Part shown: piece by piece, positions 31,538-40,952 of the stretch
Position numbering within the stretch: position 1 is the stretch's first letter
How the letters are laid out: every line of letters starts with the position of its first letter
NCBI RefSeq assembly: GCF_008119785.1
Contig: NZ_VSFA01000012.1
Location: forward strand, 57,407-121,406
Source: Micromonospora sp. MP36
GTDB lineage: Bacteria > Actinomycetota > Actinomycetes > Mycobacteriales > Micromonosporaceae
Direction: 5' to 3'
DNA: 64,000 nucleotides
Notes under the pieces: model-generated
What the model was told of the DNA's origin: nothing
Database searches by the model: none
Seen by the model: only the letters and a program-made list of their open reading frames with translations
Translations under genes and position numbers: made by a program

Positions 31538-32929
31538 ATGACGCGCCCCCGCCTACGGCCCGCTCGCCGGGCCGGGCACCGACGTACCTCCGTGCTGCTC
31601 GCGTCGGCGCTGGCCGCCGGCCTCGCGGCGGCGGTCGGGCTGGCGCCCGGGTGGGCCACGGCATCGCCCACAGTGACCGGCGTGGCTCGCGCGGCCACCG
31701 ATCCGGCGACCGACCCCGGCGGCGACCCGACCGACGGCACGCCCACCGGGGGCCCCACCACGACCGAGCCGGCGCCGACCACCGCGCCGCCGACCGAGAG
31801 CGCGCCCCCGACGAGCGTGCCGCCGGCACCGACGACGACCGCGCCGGCCCCGACGACCACCACCCCGGGCAAACCCCGGCCCACCACGACCGCGCCGACC
31901 ACCACCGCCCCGGCTCCCCCGCCGGCCGCCCCGCCCGCGGCGCCCGGCCAGTCGGCCGGCGGCCGGCTCGGCGTGCGGGTCACCACCGAGGACGTCACGC
32001 TCACCCCGGCCTACTGGAACGCGGACCGCACGGTGACCACGCTGCGGGTGACCGTGACCAACACCGGCGGCGCCACGGCGCGGGTCCGGCTCGGTTACAC
32101 GCTGCCGGCCGGCCTGACCGACGCGGGAACCGCCGGCTGCGCGCCCGCCGGTGGCGGCACCTACCGCTGTGGCGGGTGGACCACCGCGCCGGGCACCCGG
32201 TTCCGCAGCTCGATCCGGATCCGGGTCGCGGGCACCGCCTGGCGGTCCATGCCGCTAAGCGGCTCGGTCCGGGTCACCGCCACCGCACCCGGGGCCAGCG
32301 GGGCGGCCACCGACGACGAGGGCTTCGCCGTCCTCTTCCCGCCCGGACCGCCGGCGCCCGGGATCGCGCTCCACGCCGAGGAGGTGCTGTTCGGCGTCGG
32401 CGGTGACCCGACCACCCTGGCCGTACGCCTGGGCAACACCGGCAAGGCCGACGCGGCCGGGCGGGTCGAGGTGGTCCTCCCCGCCGGGGTGACCCCCACC
32501 GACCCGCCCGCCGGCTGCACCGCCGTCGCCCCGACCCGTACCCGGTGCGACCTGGGCACGGTGCCGGCGGGGCGCAGCGCCACCCTGCGGCTGCCGGTGG
32601 CCGCCACGCCGGAGGCCCAGCGCCGGGCCCCGCTGTCCGGCGCGGTCGCCGGCCGGCTGGAGCCGCGCAGCGGGCGGGACCGGCAGGTGCAGATGAGCTT
32701 CCGGATCACCTCCGCCGCCGCACTGGCCCTGCCCGTGGCGGCCGGCTCCGAGGGCGTGCTGGCCCACGCGGGGCGGGCCGCCGACGAGGACGGCTTCGGC
32801 CCGGTTCGGACCGCCGTCGTGCTGATCGCCGCCTCCGGCCTCGTGGTGGTGCTCGCGCTGGTCCTGGCGACCACCTCGCTGCGCCGCCGGACGGGCGCCG
32901 GTCCGGCCGCCGACCCCACCCGGGAGTGA
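31538..32929 (+). CDS. Secreted, membrane-anchored Thr/Pro-rich protein with DUF11-like domains
   Basis: The protein has 463 residues: a signal peptide (VLLASALAAGLAAAVGLAPGWATA) and a ~85-residue Thr/Pro/Ala linker with TTTAP units. Two Ig-like DUF11-type domains follow (LRVTVTNTGGATARVRLGYT with the Cys pair CAPAGGGTYRC; and LAVRLGNTGKADAAGRVEVV with CTAVAPTRTRC). A C-terminal helix (TAVVLIAASGLVVVLALVL) and RRR stop-transfer complete it. There is no LPxTG, so it is anchored by the helix. GGAGG precedes the ATG. It is a probable cell-surface stalk or adhesin; role unknown. Confidence 0.78.
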   Translation: MTRPRLRPARRAGHRRTSVLLASALAAGLAAAVGLAPGWATASPTVTGVARAATDPATDPGGDPTDGTPTGGPTTTEPAPTTAPPTESAPPTSVPPAPTTTAPAPTTTTPGKPRPTTTAPTTTAPAPPPAAPPAAPGQSAGGRLGVRVTTEDVTLTPAYWNADRTVTTLRVTVTNTGGATARVRLGYTLPAGLTDAGTAGCAPAGGGTYRCGGWTTAPGTRFRSSIRIRVAGTAWRSMPLSGSVRVTATAPGASGAATDDEGFAVLFPPGPPAPGIALHAEEVLFGVGGDPTTLAVRLGNTGKADAAGRVEVVLPAGVTPTDPPAGCTAVAPTRTRCDLGTVPAGRSATLRLPVAATPEAQRRAPLSGAVAGRLEPRSGRDRQVQMSFRITSAAALALPVAAGSEGVLAHAGRAADEDGFGPVRTAVVLIAASGLVVVLALVLATTSLRRRTGAGPAADPTRE

Positions 32930-33063
32930 TCCGCCGGACCCCTTCGAGCCTGCGGTGATCTGAGTTACGGTGACGGTACTAAACGCCGCAAAACCGGGCA
33001 TACGGCGGGCGGATCGGGTCCCATACGTCGGACCTCCACCAAGGTGGCCCTAAGGGGCCGACG

Positions 33064-33069
33064 TAGGCT
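33064..33069 (+). promoter_or_regulatory. Candidate -10 box (TAGGCT) upstream of korAB
   Basis: TAGGCT lies about 70 nt before the leader-peptide GTG at 33142. It would give a leader of roughly 140 nt before korA, containing the small coupled reading frame. Confidence 0.5.
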
Positions 33070-33141
33070 CTGACGTGAGAAATGGAGCGGGCCGGACCGG
33101 GCTACGGACGGCTCGCGGCAGCAGCGCGTCAAGGAGGGCAC

Positions 33142-33219
33142 GTGGCCGGGCAAGGCGGGGTCACCATCATGTTCAGCCGCCCGTGTGACGGCGCTGAGCG
33201 AAGCGAGGTGCGGGCGTGA
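33142..33219 (+). CDS. 25-codon leader peptide overlapping the korA start
   Basis: A GTG preceded by AAGGAGGG opens a 25-codon frame (MAGQGGVTIMFSRP, then a Cys-containing charged end). Its TGA lies at 33217-33219 and overlaps the korA GTG in a GTGA. The ribosome binding site is stronger than the one for korA itself (GAGGTG). The layout is that of translational coupling or a regulatory leader. It has no known homologue that I recognise and could be a chance frame. Confidence 0.5.
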   Translation: MAGQGGVTIMFSRPCDGAERSEVRA

Positions 33220-35055
33220 CCAAGCAGATCCGTCAACTGGACCGGGTGGTCATCCGGTTCGCCGGCGACTCCGGCGACGGCATGCAGCTCACCGGTGACC
33301 GGTTCACCTCCGAGACGGCTCAGCTGGGCAACGACATCTCCACGTTGCCCAACTTCCCGGCCGAGATCCGGGCCCCCGCAGGCACCCTGCCGGGTGTGTC
33401 GAGCTTCCAGGTGCACTTCGCCGACTACGACATCCTGACCCCCGGCGACGCGCCCAACGTGCTGGTGGCGATGAACCCGGCGGCGCTCAAGGCCAACCTG
33501 GCCGAGCTTCCGCGCGGCGCGGACATCATCGTCAACACCGACGAGTTCACCAAGCGCAACCTGGCCAAGGTGGGCTACACGACCAGCCCGCTGGAGGACG
33601 GCTCGCTCACCGGGTACGTGGTGCACCCGGTCGCGCTGACCTCGATGACGATCGGCGCGCTGGCCGCGCACGACGTGTCCAAGAAGGACGCCGAGCGGGC
33701 CAAGAACATGTTCGCGCTCGGCCTGCTGAGCTGGATGTACTCCCGCCCGTACGAGTCGACGCTGCGGTTCCTGGAGCGCAAGTTCGCGGCCCGTCCGGAG
33801 CTGGTCGCGGCGAACGTGGCCGCCTTCCGGGCCGGGTGGAACTTCGGCGAGACCACCGAGGACTTCTCCGTCCGCTACGAGGTCAAGCCGGCCAGCATGG
33901 TGCCGGGCACCTACCGGAACATCACCGGCAACGCGGCGCTGTCGCTGGGCCTGGTGGCCGCCGGCGTCCGCTCCGGGCTGCCGGTCTTCCTCGGGGCGTA
34001 CCCGATCACCCCGGCCTCGGACATCCTGCACGAGCTGAGCAAGCACAAGCGGTTCGGCGTGGTCACCATGCAGGCCGAGGACGAGATCGCCGCGGTCGGC
34101 GCGGCGCTGGGCGCGTCGTACGGCGGCTCACTCGGGGTCACCACCACCAGCGGCCCCGGCGTGGCGCTGAAGAGCGAGACCATCTCCCTGGCGGTGGCGC
34201 TGGAGCTGCCGCTGGTCATCGTCGACGTGCAGCGCGCCGGGCCGTCCACCGGCATGCCGACCAAGACCGAGCAGGCCGACCTCAACCTGGCGCTGTACGG
34301 CCGGCACGGCGAGGCCCCGGTCGCGGTGATCGCGCCCAAGTCGCCGGCGGACTGCTTCCACGCCGCCCTGGAGGCGGCCCGGATCGCGCTGACCTACCGC
34401 ACCCCGGTGATCCTGCTGTCCGACAACTACGTGGCCAACGGCTCCGAGCCGTGGCTGCTGCCGGACGTGGCGAGCCTGCCCGACCTGCGGGTCGACTTCG
34501 CCTCCCGGCCCAACGGCGAGGACGGCACCACCTTCCTGCCGTACCTGCGGGACCCGGAGACCCTGGCCCGGCCGTGGGCCATCCCGGGCACCCCTGGGCT
34601 GGAGCACCGGATCGGCGGCCTGGAGAAGGCCGACAAGACCGGCGACATCTCGTACGACCCGGCGAACCACGACTTCATGGTGCGTACCCGGGCAGCCCGG
34701 ATCGAGACCATCCCGGTGCCGGACGTCGAGGTGGAGGACCCGGACGGCGACGCCCGGGTGCTGGTGCTCGGCTGGGGCTCGACGTACGGCCCGATCGGGG
34801 CGGCCTGCCGGGGCCTGCGGCAGCGCGGGCTCTCCATCGCCCAGGCGCACCTGCGCCACCTGGCCCCGATGCCGGCCAATCTCGGCGAGGTGCTGCGCGC
34901 GTACGACCGGGTGGTCATCCCCGAGATGAACCTCGGCCAGCTCGCCCACGTGATCCGGGCGAAGTACCTGGTCGACGCGATCGGCTACAACCAGGTCCGC
35001 GGCCTGCCGTTCACGGCCGCCGAGCTGGAGACGATGCTGGAAGAGGTCCTGAAGA

Positions 35056-35063
<8 letters not shown>
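33216..35063 (+). CDS. korA: 2-oxoglutarate:ferredoxin oxidoreductase, alpha/gamma subunit
   Basis: This 615-residue protein fuses the gamma domain (residues ~10-190, VVIRFAGDSGDGMQLTGDRF) to the alpha domain (AYPITPASDILHELSK, MQAEDEIAAVGAALGASYGG, TTTSGPGVALKSE) and a C-terminal domain (LGWGSTYGPIGAA). With KorB it oxidatively decarboxylates 2-oxoglutarate to succinyl-CoA and reduces ferredoxin, like mycobacterial Rv2455c/Rv2454c. The GTG overlaps a leader peptide. korB starts 8 nt before the stop. Confidence 0.95.
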
Positions 35064-36090
<1,027 letters not shown>

Positions 36091-36112
36091 CGTCGACGCT
36101 TCGGCGACCACG

Positions 36113-36147
36113 GAAAGGGCCCGCGACCACAGGTCGCGGGCCCTTTC
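36113..36147. terminator. Strong terminator after korB
   Basis: A 16-bp perfect stem (GAAAGGGCCCGCGACC with its complement) surrounds the 3-nt loop ACA. It lies between korB and the convergent protease gene and can serve both. Confidence 0.88.
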
Positions 36148-36169
36148 GTTCGCAGTGGCGCGATCCCGA

Positions 36170-37987
36170 TCAGAAGACCAGGTTGTAGGCGCCCCAGCCG
36201 CCCATGATCGTCTTGCCGCGGGCGTCGATCCAGTTGCCGTACCCGTCGGTGGTGTACATGCGCATGTCGTCGACGCTGTTGACGCCCAGCATGTCCACCA
36301 TGTTGTCGCCGTTCCAGTCGCCCGGGGTGAGGATGTTCTTGAACCCGCCCCAGCCGGTGCCGATGACCGTGCCCTTCGGGTTGGTCCAACCGCCCTGGCC
36401 GTCCGACTGGTAAAGCTTCAGGTCGCCGGTGGTGGTGCGGCAGATCAGCACCTCGAGGCCGTCACCCTTCCAGGCGCCGGGGGTGAGGAACAGGTTGAAC
36501 GAGTTGTAGCCGGTGCCGATCAGGGTGCCCTTCGGGTTGTCCCAGCCGCCCGCGCCGTTGCTGGTGTAGCGGACGAGGTCACCATTGTCCCGGCGGACCA
36601 TCAGGCTCGGGCGGTTGTTGCCCAGCCAGTTGTTCGTCACCATCAGGGCGGTGAAGCTGCCCCAGCCGGTGCCGATCAGCTTCGGGGCACCGGCGAAGTT
36701 GCCGGCGCCGTCGGTGTTGTAGATCCACAGCTCGTTGGCCGTGTTCACCACCATGATCGACGGCTTGTTGTCGCCGTTCCAGTTGTAGACCCGGAAGACC
36801 CGCTTGAAGCTGCCCCAACCGGTGCCGAGGATCCGGTCGTTCGACCAGAAGCCACCGTACCCGTCGTTGCCGAACCCGCTGCCCACGAAGAGCCGCAGCT
36901 TGCCGGCCGAGTCCCGGGCGATCAGGTCGGTGTGGCCGTCGCCGGTCCAGTCGGCGTTGACCAGCGGCGGCCGGGTGAAGTCCGCCTTGATCGAGTCGGA
37001 GTAGTAGCCCAGCTCCTCGTAGAAGCCCGGGTGCTCACCGCAGTTGCCGTAGCCCCAGTCGGTGAGGCCGACCTGCTTGCCGTTCACCAGCAGCGGGCCG
37101 CCGGAGTCGCCGCCGCAGGTGTCGGCGGACGGCGTGGTGGGCGTGCCGTTCCCGGCGCAGAGCATCCGGTTGGCGTCGTACCCGATGCGGGCCTGGTTGG
37201 CGTCGGCGGCACAGTAGGTGTCGGTCTGGATCGGCACCGACGCCCTGCGCAGCCGGGTGTCGCCCGGGTCGACGTTCTCGTCCGAGCTGGTGACGCCGTA
37301 CCCGACGATGTCCGCCATGTCGCCGGGCGCGTACGCCGTCTCGCCCTGCGCGCTGAAGGTGATCGGCGTGTACTCGACCGGCAGGTCCTTCTTGAGGGTG
37401 AGGACCGAGACGTCGTCGAGGATCGTGTCAGCCGTCTGGTCGTACTGCGCGGCGATGTTCCAGCCCTGGTGGGTCCAGGTGGAACCGACCTCCGCGACGT
37501 AGCCGGCGGTGGTGATGATGTTGCCGTTGGCGTCGAGAAGCTGGTCGTGCCCGGCGATGACCCGGGTCGTGCCCGCTCCGTCAGCGGTGCAGTGCGCCGC
37601 CGTCAGCACCTTGTTGGGGGCGACGACGGTGCCGGTGCACCAGCCGATGCCGGTGTCGAGGTAGGTGACGACACCGACGATGTAGGGGTGGTCCGCCGCG
37701 CTGACGGTGGTGCCACCGACGATCCGCGGAGTCGCGCCCGTGCCCTTCGACTGGAACCGGGGACCGTACGCGCCCGGGGCGGGCGGGGTGAACTTCCCCT
37801 CCCGGAAGTGCGGCAGCTTCGTCGGCCGTTCGGCTTGGACGGTGCGCGCGTCGGACGCTCCGCCGGCCGGGGCCGCCTGGACGGCGGTGCCCGGCGCGAC
37901 GACCGCCGCGCCGCCGAGCGCGATGCCGGCCAGGATTCCGGCCGCTCGCCGCCGTCGGGTTCCTGCAGTTTCTGCCTCTTGAGCCAC
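36170..37987 (-). CDS. Secreted trypsin-like serine protease with FG-GAP/VCBS-type repeats
   Basis: The protein has 605 residues: a signal peptide (residues ~15-40, ILAGIALGGAAVVAPGTAVQA), a propeptide and an S1 protease domain starting RIVGG, with catalytic motifs VLTAAHC, LDDVSVLTL and CGGDSGGPL. Five repeats of ~50 residues follow (IGTGWGSF..., NWNGDNKPSIMVV and DWNGDNMVDMLGV types), which are integrin/FG-GAP-like blades forming a probable propeller. It is an exported protease that likely binds a surface or polymer through the repeats. The GTG start has only a weak ribosome binding site. Confidence 0.92.
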   Translation of the reverse strand: MAQEAETAGTRRRRAAGILAGIALGGAAVVAPGTAVQAAPAGGASDARTVQAERPTKLPHFREGKFTPPAPGAYGPRFQSKGTGATPRIVGGTTVSAADHPYIVGVVTYLDTGIGWCTGTVVAPNKVLTAAHCTADGAGTTRVIAGHDQLLDANGNIITTAGYVAEVGSTWTHQGWNIAAQYDQTADTILDDVSVLTLKKDLPVEYTPITFSAQGETAYAPGDMADIVGYGVTSSDENVDPGDTRLRRASVPIQTDTYCAADANQARIGYDANRMLCAGNGTPTTPSADTCGGDSGGPLLVNGKQVGLTDWGYGNCGEHPGFYEELGYYSDSIKADFTRPPLVNADWTGDGHTDLIARDSAGKLRLFVGSGFGNDGYGGFWSNDRILGTGWGSFKRVFRVYNWNGDNKPSIMVVNTANELWIYNTDGAGNFAGAPKLIGTGWGSFTALMVTNNWLGNNRPSLMVRRDNGDLVRYTSNGAGGWDNPKGTLIGTGYNSFNLFLTPGAWKGDGLEVLICRTTTGDLKLYQSDGQGGWTNPKGTVIGTGWGGFKNILTPGDWNGDNMVDMLGVNSVDDMRMYTTDGYGNWIDARGKTIMGGWGAYNLVF

Positions 37988-38247
37988 TAGTTATCCCGTC
38001 GTTTGGTTACCGAGGCACTCGAAACTGCCGTCCTGGCACGGCACCTGGGAGGTCGCGAACGAGACACACGAGGTCGATGAGCTCGCGTGACAGTGAATCC
38101 CCCGTGCCCGGGCCAAGGAAGTGGCGCCGGCGACCCGATTGGTTGCCGCGCCTCCGTTGGCAGTTCCAAGCGGCCAAACGCTAGCAAGCAACCACGGAAA
38201 GATAAAGATCCAAGTGGTTGTTCATGGATGTCCGACCGTTCACCTGA

Positions 38248-39264
38248 TCAGTGGGGGGCGGCCGTCGCCTGCGGGCGGTCGTCGCGGACGTACACGACCA
38301 TGTCGCCGGTCTCGATCTCCGCGCCGGCCCGATCGGTGAGCGTCACCACCCGGCCCCGCCGGACCAGCGCGATCACCAGCGAGTCCAGCTCGCGCGGCGA
38401 CCTGCCCACCTCGTCGCGCTCCGCCGAGCGCATGGCCAGCGCCATGCCCTGCCCCGGGGTGAGCAGGTCCTCCACCACGTCGATCAGCGGCGGGGCGGAG
38501 GTGGAGAGGCCGAGCAGCCGGCCGGCGGTCGCCGAGGAGACGATCACGTGGTGCGCGCCGCTCTGCTTGAGCAGCGGCGCGTTCTCCGCCTCGCGTACCG
38601 CCGCGATGATCCGGACCTGGCCGGCGGTGAGCTGCCGGACGGTCAGGGCCACCAGCACCGAGGCGTCGTCGCTGTCGGTCGCGATGATCACCGCTCGGGC
38701 CGTCCGGATGTGCGCCTCCTCCAGCACGGACGAACGGGTCGCCGAACCCTCGATGGCGACCAGCCCCGCCGAGGTGGCCTGCCGCAGCGCGGCGCCGTTC
38801 CGCTCCACCACCACGATCCGGGACCTGTCCGTGCCGTTCTCCAGCAGCGCGGAGACGGCGCTCCGGCCCTTGGTGCCGTAGCCGCAGATGATCACGTGGT
38901 CCTTCACGGTCCTCCTCCACCGCGACAGGCGACGGCCGGTCCGGTACTGCTCGGTCAGGACTTCCAGAGTGGTGCCGACCAGGATGATCAGGAAGAGCAC
39001 CCGGGCGGGGGTGACGAACAGGACGTTGACCAGGCGCGCCGAGGGGGTGCCCGGGGTGATGTCGCCGTAGCCGGTGGTGGAGAGCGAGACCACCGCGTAG
39101 TAGAAGCAGTCGAGGAGGCTGAGCCCGTCCTCGTTGACGTCGCGGTAGCCGTCGCGGTCGAGCCAGACCGCGGCCACCACGGCGAAGACCAGGCCCAGGG
39201 CGGCGAGCAGGCGCAGACTGAGCGCGCTCAGCGGCCCCCGCCGTTGCGCGGGAAAATGGATCAC
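38248..39264 (-). CDS. Two-TM potassium channel with RCK (TrkA-N) domain
   Basis: This 338-residue protein has two helices around a pore loop with the K+ filter STTGYGDITPG. The RCK domain follows (VIICGYGTKGRSAVSALLENG), with an NAD-type GxGxxG-like loop, and then a TrkA-C-like region. It should be a gated K+ efflux or influx channel. The GTG at 39264 is the best of weak starts. Together with the KimA-like permease it would make two K+ systems in the window. Confidence 0.9.
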   Translation of the reverse strand: MIHFPAQRRGPLSALSLRLLAALGLVFAVVAAVWLDRDGYRDVNEDGLSLLDCFYYAVVSLSTTGYGDITPGTPSARLVNVLFVTPARVLFLIILVGTTLEVLTEQYRTGRRLSRWRRTVKDHVIICGYGTKGRSAVSALLENGTDRSRIVVVERNGAALRQATSAGLVAIEGSATRSSVLEEAHIRTARAVIIATDSDDASVLVALTVRQLTAGQVRIIAAVREAENAPLLKQSGAHHVIVSSATAGRLLGLSTSAPPLIDVVEDLLTPGQGMALAMRSAERDEVGRSPRELDSLVIALVRRGRVVTLTDRAGAEIETGDMVVYVRDDRPQATAAPH

Positions 39265-39426
39265 CGTCGGTCCCGCCCCGCCACCGTCGCCTGCACGAGC
39301 ACAAGATATCGGTTTCGGCGCGTCCCGGCCTCTCGGGTCGTCGCCGTGGACGCCCACGTGCGCTGGCGGGCCGCCGGACGGGGCATGATGGGGACGTCCC
39401 GGTACGACGACCGCGAGGAGGCCCGC

Positions 39427-40008
39427 ATGTCGTTGCTGCGACGGGTGATCGGCGGGGTGCTCCGCCGGGTACGGCTGCGGCAGGGCCGCACGCTGCGCGA
39501 GGTCGCCCAGGCGGCCGGGGTGTCGCTGCCGTACCTCTCGGAGGTGGAGCGCGGCCGCAAGGAGGCCTCCTCGGAGGTGCTGGCGGCCATCTGCCGGGCC
39601 CTCGGGATCCACCTCTCCGATCTGCTCGAGGAGGCCCGCGACGAGCTGCGGCGGGTCGAGCGGCGGACGCCGGTGACCTCCGGTGTGGCGCTGGCCCGGC
39701 TGGACCGGGTGCCGGCCGCGCACGGCTCACGCACCGGCCCGCACCTGCGGGTGGGGGGTGGACCTCGGCTGCACGCCCGGCGTCCCGCCCTGCCGGCGCC
39801 GCTCCTCGGCGGGTCGCTGCGGCTGCCCGAGACCGCGTTCCCGCTCAACGGCGCGGGCCTCGGCCACCCGGCGCCGATGAACGTCGGGTCCGGCACCCGG
39901 ATCTGGCTGATCCCCACGCCGGCCGAGGCGCGCCGTCGTCCGCGTACCTCGGCGACGCTGGCCAGGCGGCGGGTCCGGTCCGGCCGGCGGCGGCTGACCG
40001 CCGCCTAG
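39427..40008 (+). CDS. clgR: ClgR-like XRE transcriptional activator
   Basis: This 193-residue protein starts LLRRVIGGVLRRVRLRQGRT and has the HTH TLREVAQAAGVSLPYLSEVE with GRKEASSEVLAAICRAL, matching ClgR, the activator of clp and lon genes in actinobacteria. It ends in Ala-Ala, the degron through which ClpP degrades ClgR in Streptomyces. The ~100-residue Arg/Pro-rich extension beyond the HTH is longer than in known ClgR. GAGGAGG precedes the ATG. clpP follows after a hairpin. Confidence 0.88.
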   Translation: MSLLRRVIGGVLRRVRLRQGRTLREVAQAAGVSLPYLSEVERGRKEASSEVLAAICRALGIHLSDLLEEARDELRRVERRTPVTSGVALARLDRVPAAHGSRTGPHLRVGGGPRLHARRPALPAPLLGGSLRLPETAFPLNGAGLGHPAPMNVGSGTRIWLIPTPAEARRRPRTSATLARRRVRSGRRRLTAA

Positions 40009-40018
40009 CTTCGGCCGG

Positions 40019-40050
40019 TTCTGCCCACGGCGGATCTGCCGGGGGCAGAA
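40019..40050. terminator. Hairpin between clgR and clpP
   Basis: TTCTGCCC and GGGCAGAA pair, with an inner CGGC/GCCG stem around GGATCT. It could terminate or attenuate clgR transcription before clpP. Confidence 0.65.
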
Positions 40051-40145
40051 ACCCTGGGTCTCCGGCCACCGTCCGCCGGACGCTGGAGATCGCCGGTTTC
40101 CGGGGCGGTCCGTCGCCTGCCGGTGGCACGGAGGGTGGTCAGGTC

Positions 40146-40739
40146 ATGGGGTACGGCATCTGGATGCTTGACGAGGGACAACCGTCCTTCGGCGACCGGG
40201 TCTTCGAGCGGCTGCTGAAGGAGCGCATCATCTTCCTCGGCACCGAGGTCACCGACGCCTCGGCCAACCAGATCTCGGCGCAGATCCTGCTGCTCGCCGC
40301 CGAGGACCCGGAACGGGACATCTTCCTCTACATCAACTCGCCGGGCGGCTCGGTCAGCGCCGGGATGGCCGTCTACGACACGATGCAGTACGTCAAGAAC
40401 GACGTGGCGACGCTGGCGCTCGGGATGGCCGGCTCGATGGGGCAGTTCCTGCTCTGCGCCGGCGCGGCCGGGAAGCGGTTCGCCCTGCCCCACTCGCGGA
40501 TCATGATGCACCAGCCGTCCGGCGGGTTCGGCGGCACGGTCGCCGACATCACCATCCAGGCGGAGAACATGCTGCACGTGAAGCGGACGATGCAGGAGTT
40601 GATCGGCCGGCACAGCGGGCGCACGCTGGCGGAGATCCAGCGCGACTGGGACCGGGACCGCTGGTTCACCGCCGAGGAGGCCCGCGAGTATGGCCTGATC
40701 GACCAGGTGGTCAGCAGCGCCGAGCAGCTCACCGCTTGA
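40146..40739 (+). CDS. clpP: ATP-dependent Clp protease proteolytic subunit
   Basis: The 197 residues are the usual ClpP length, with the triad S97 (GMAGSMGQFLL), H122 (MMHQPSGG) and D171 (RDRWFTAEEA). It forms the chamber of the Clp protease with ClpC/ClpX. It is a single gene, whereas the main actinobacterial clpP1P2 pair is a two-gene operon. It is therefore likely an additional, ClgR-linked ClpP. No canonical ClgR box was found in the 137-bp gap. Confidence 0.93.
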   Translation: MGYGIWMLDEGQPSFGDRVFERLLKERIIFLGTEVTDASANQISAQILLLAAEDPERDIFLYINSPGGSVSAGMAVYDTMQYVKNDVATLALGMAGSMGQFLLCAGAAGKRFALPHSRIMMHQPSGGFGGTVADITIQAENMLHVKRTMQELIGRHSGRTLAEIQRDWDRDRWFTAEEAREYGLIDQVVSSAEQLTA

Positions 40740-40952
40740 CGCTTGCCGGCCGGCACGGGCGACCGGCCACGGCCGGCGTCGGACACGCCCCCTCGATCGC
40801 GTCCGACACCCGTCGTGGGTGGCCGCGATGTGCCAGTCCTCGATGCGCATCGAAGCCTATGGGCGGGACGGCGTCCACGCACGGTGGAGCGGGCGCAGCG
40901 CCTTCCGGCGAAATTTTGTTACATCACCGGGTGCGCCACGCCCGCGCCCGGC

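Noticed and set aside
38251..40008. Long plus-strand frame covering the channel gene and clgR
   Set aside because: Its first ~390 codons are the antisense shadow of the K+ channel, with low-complexity Arg/His/Gly composition. Only the part from ATG 39427 is a real protein.
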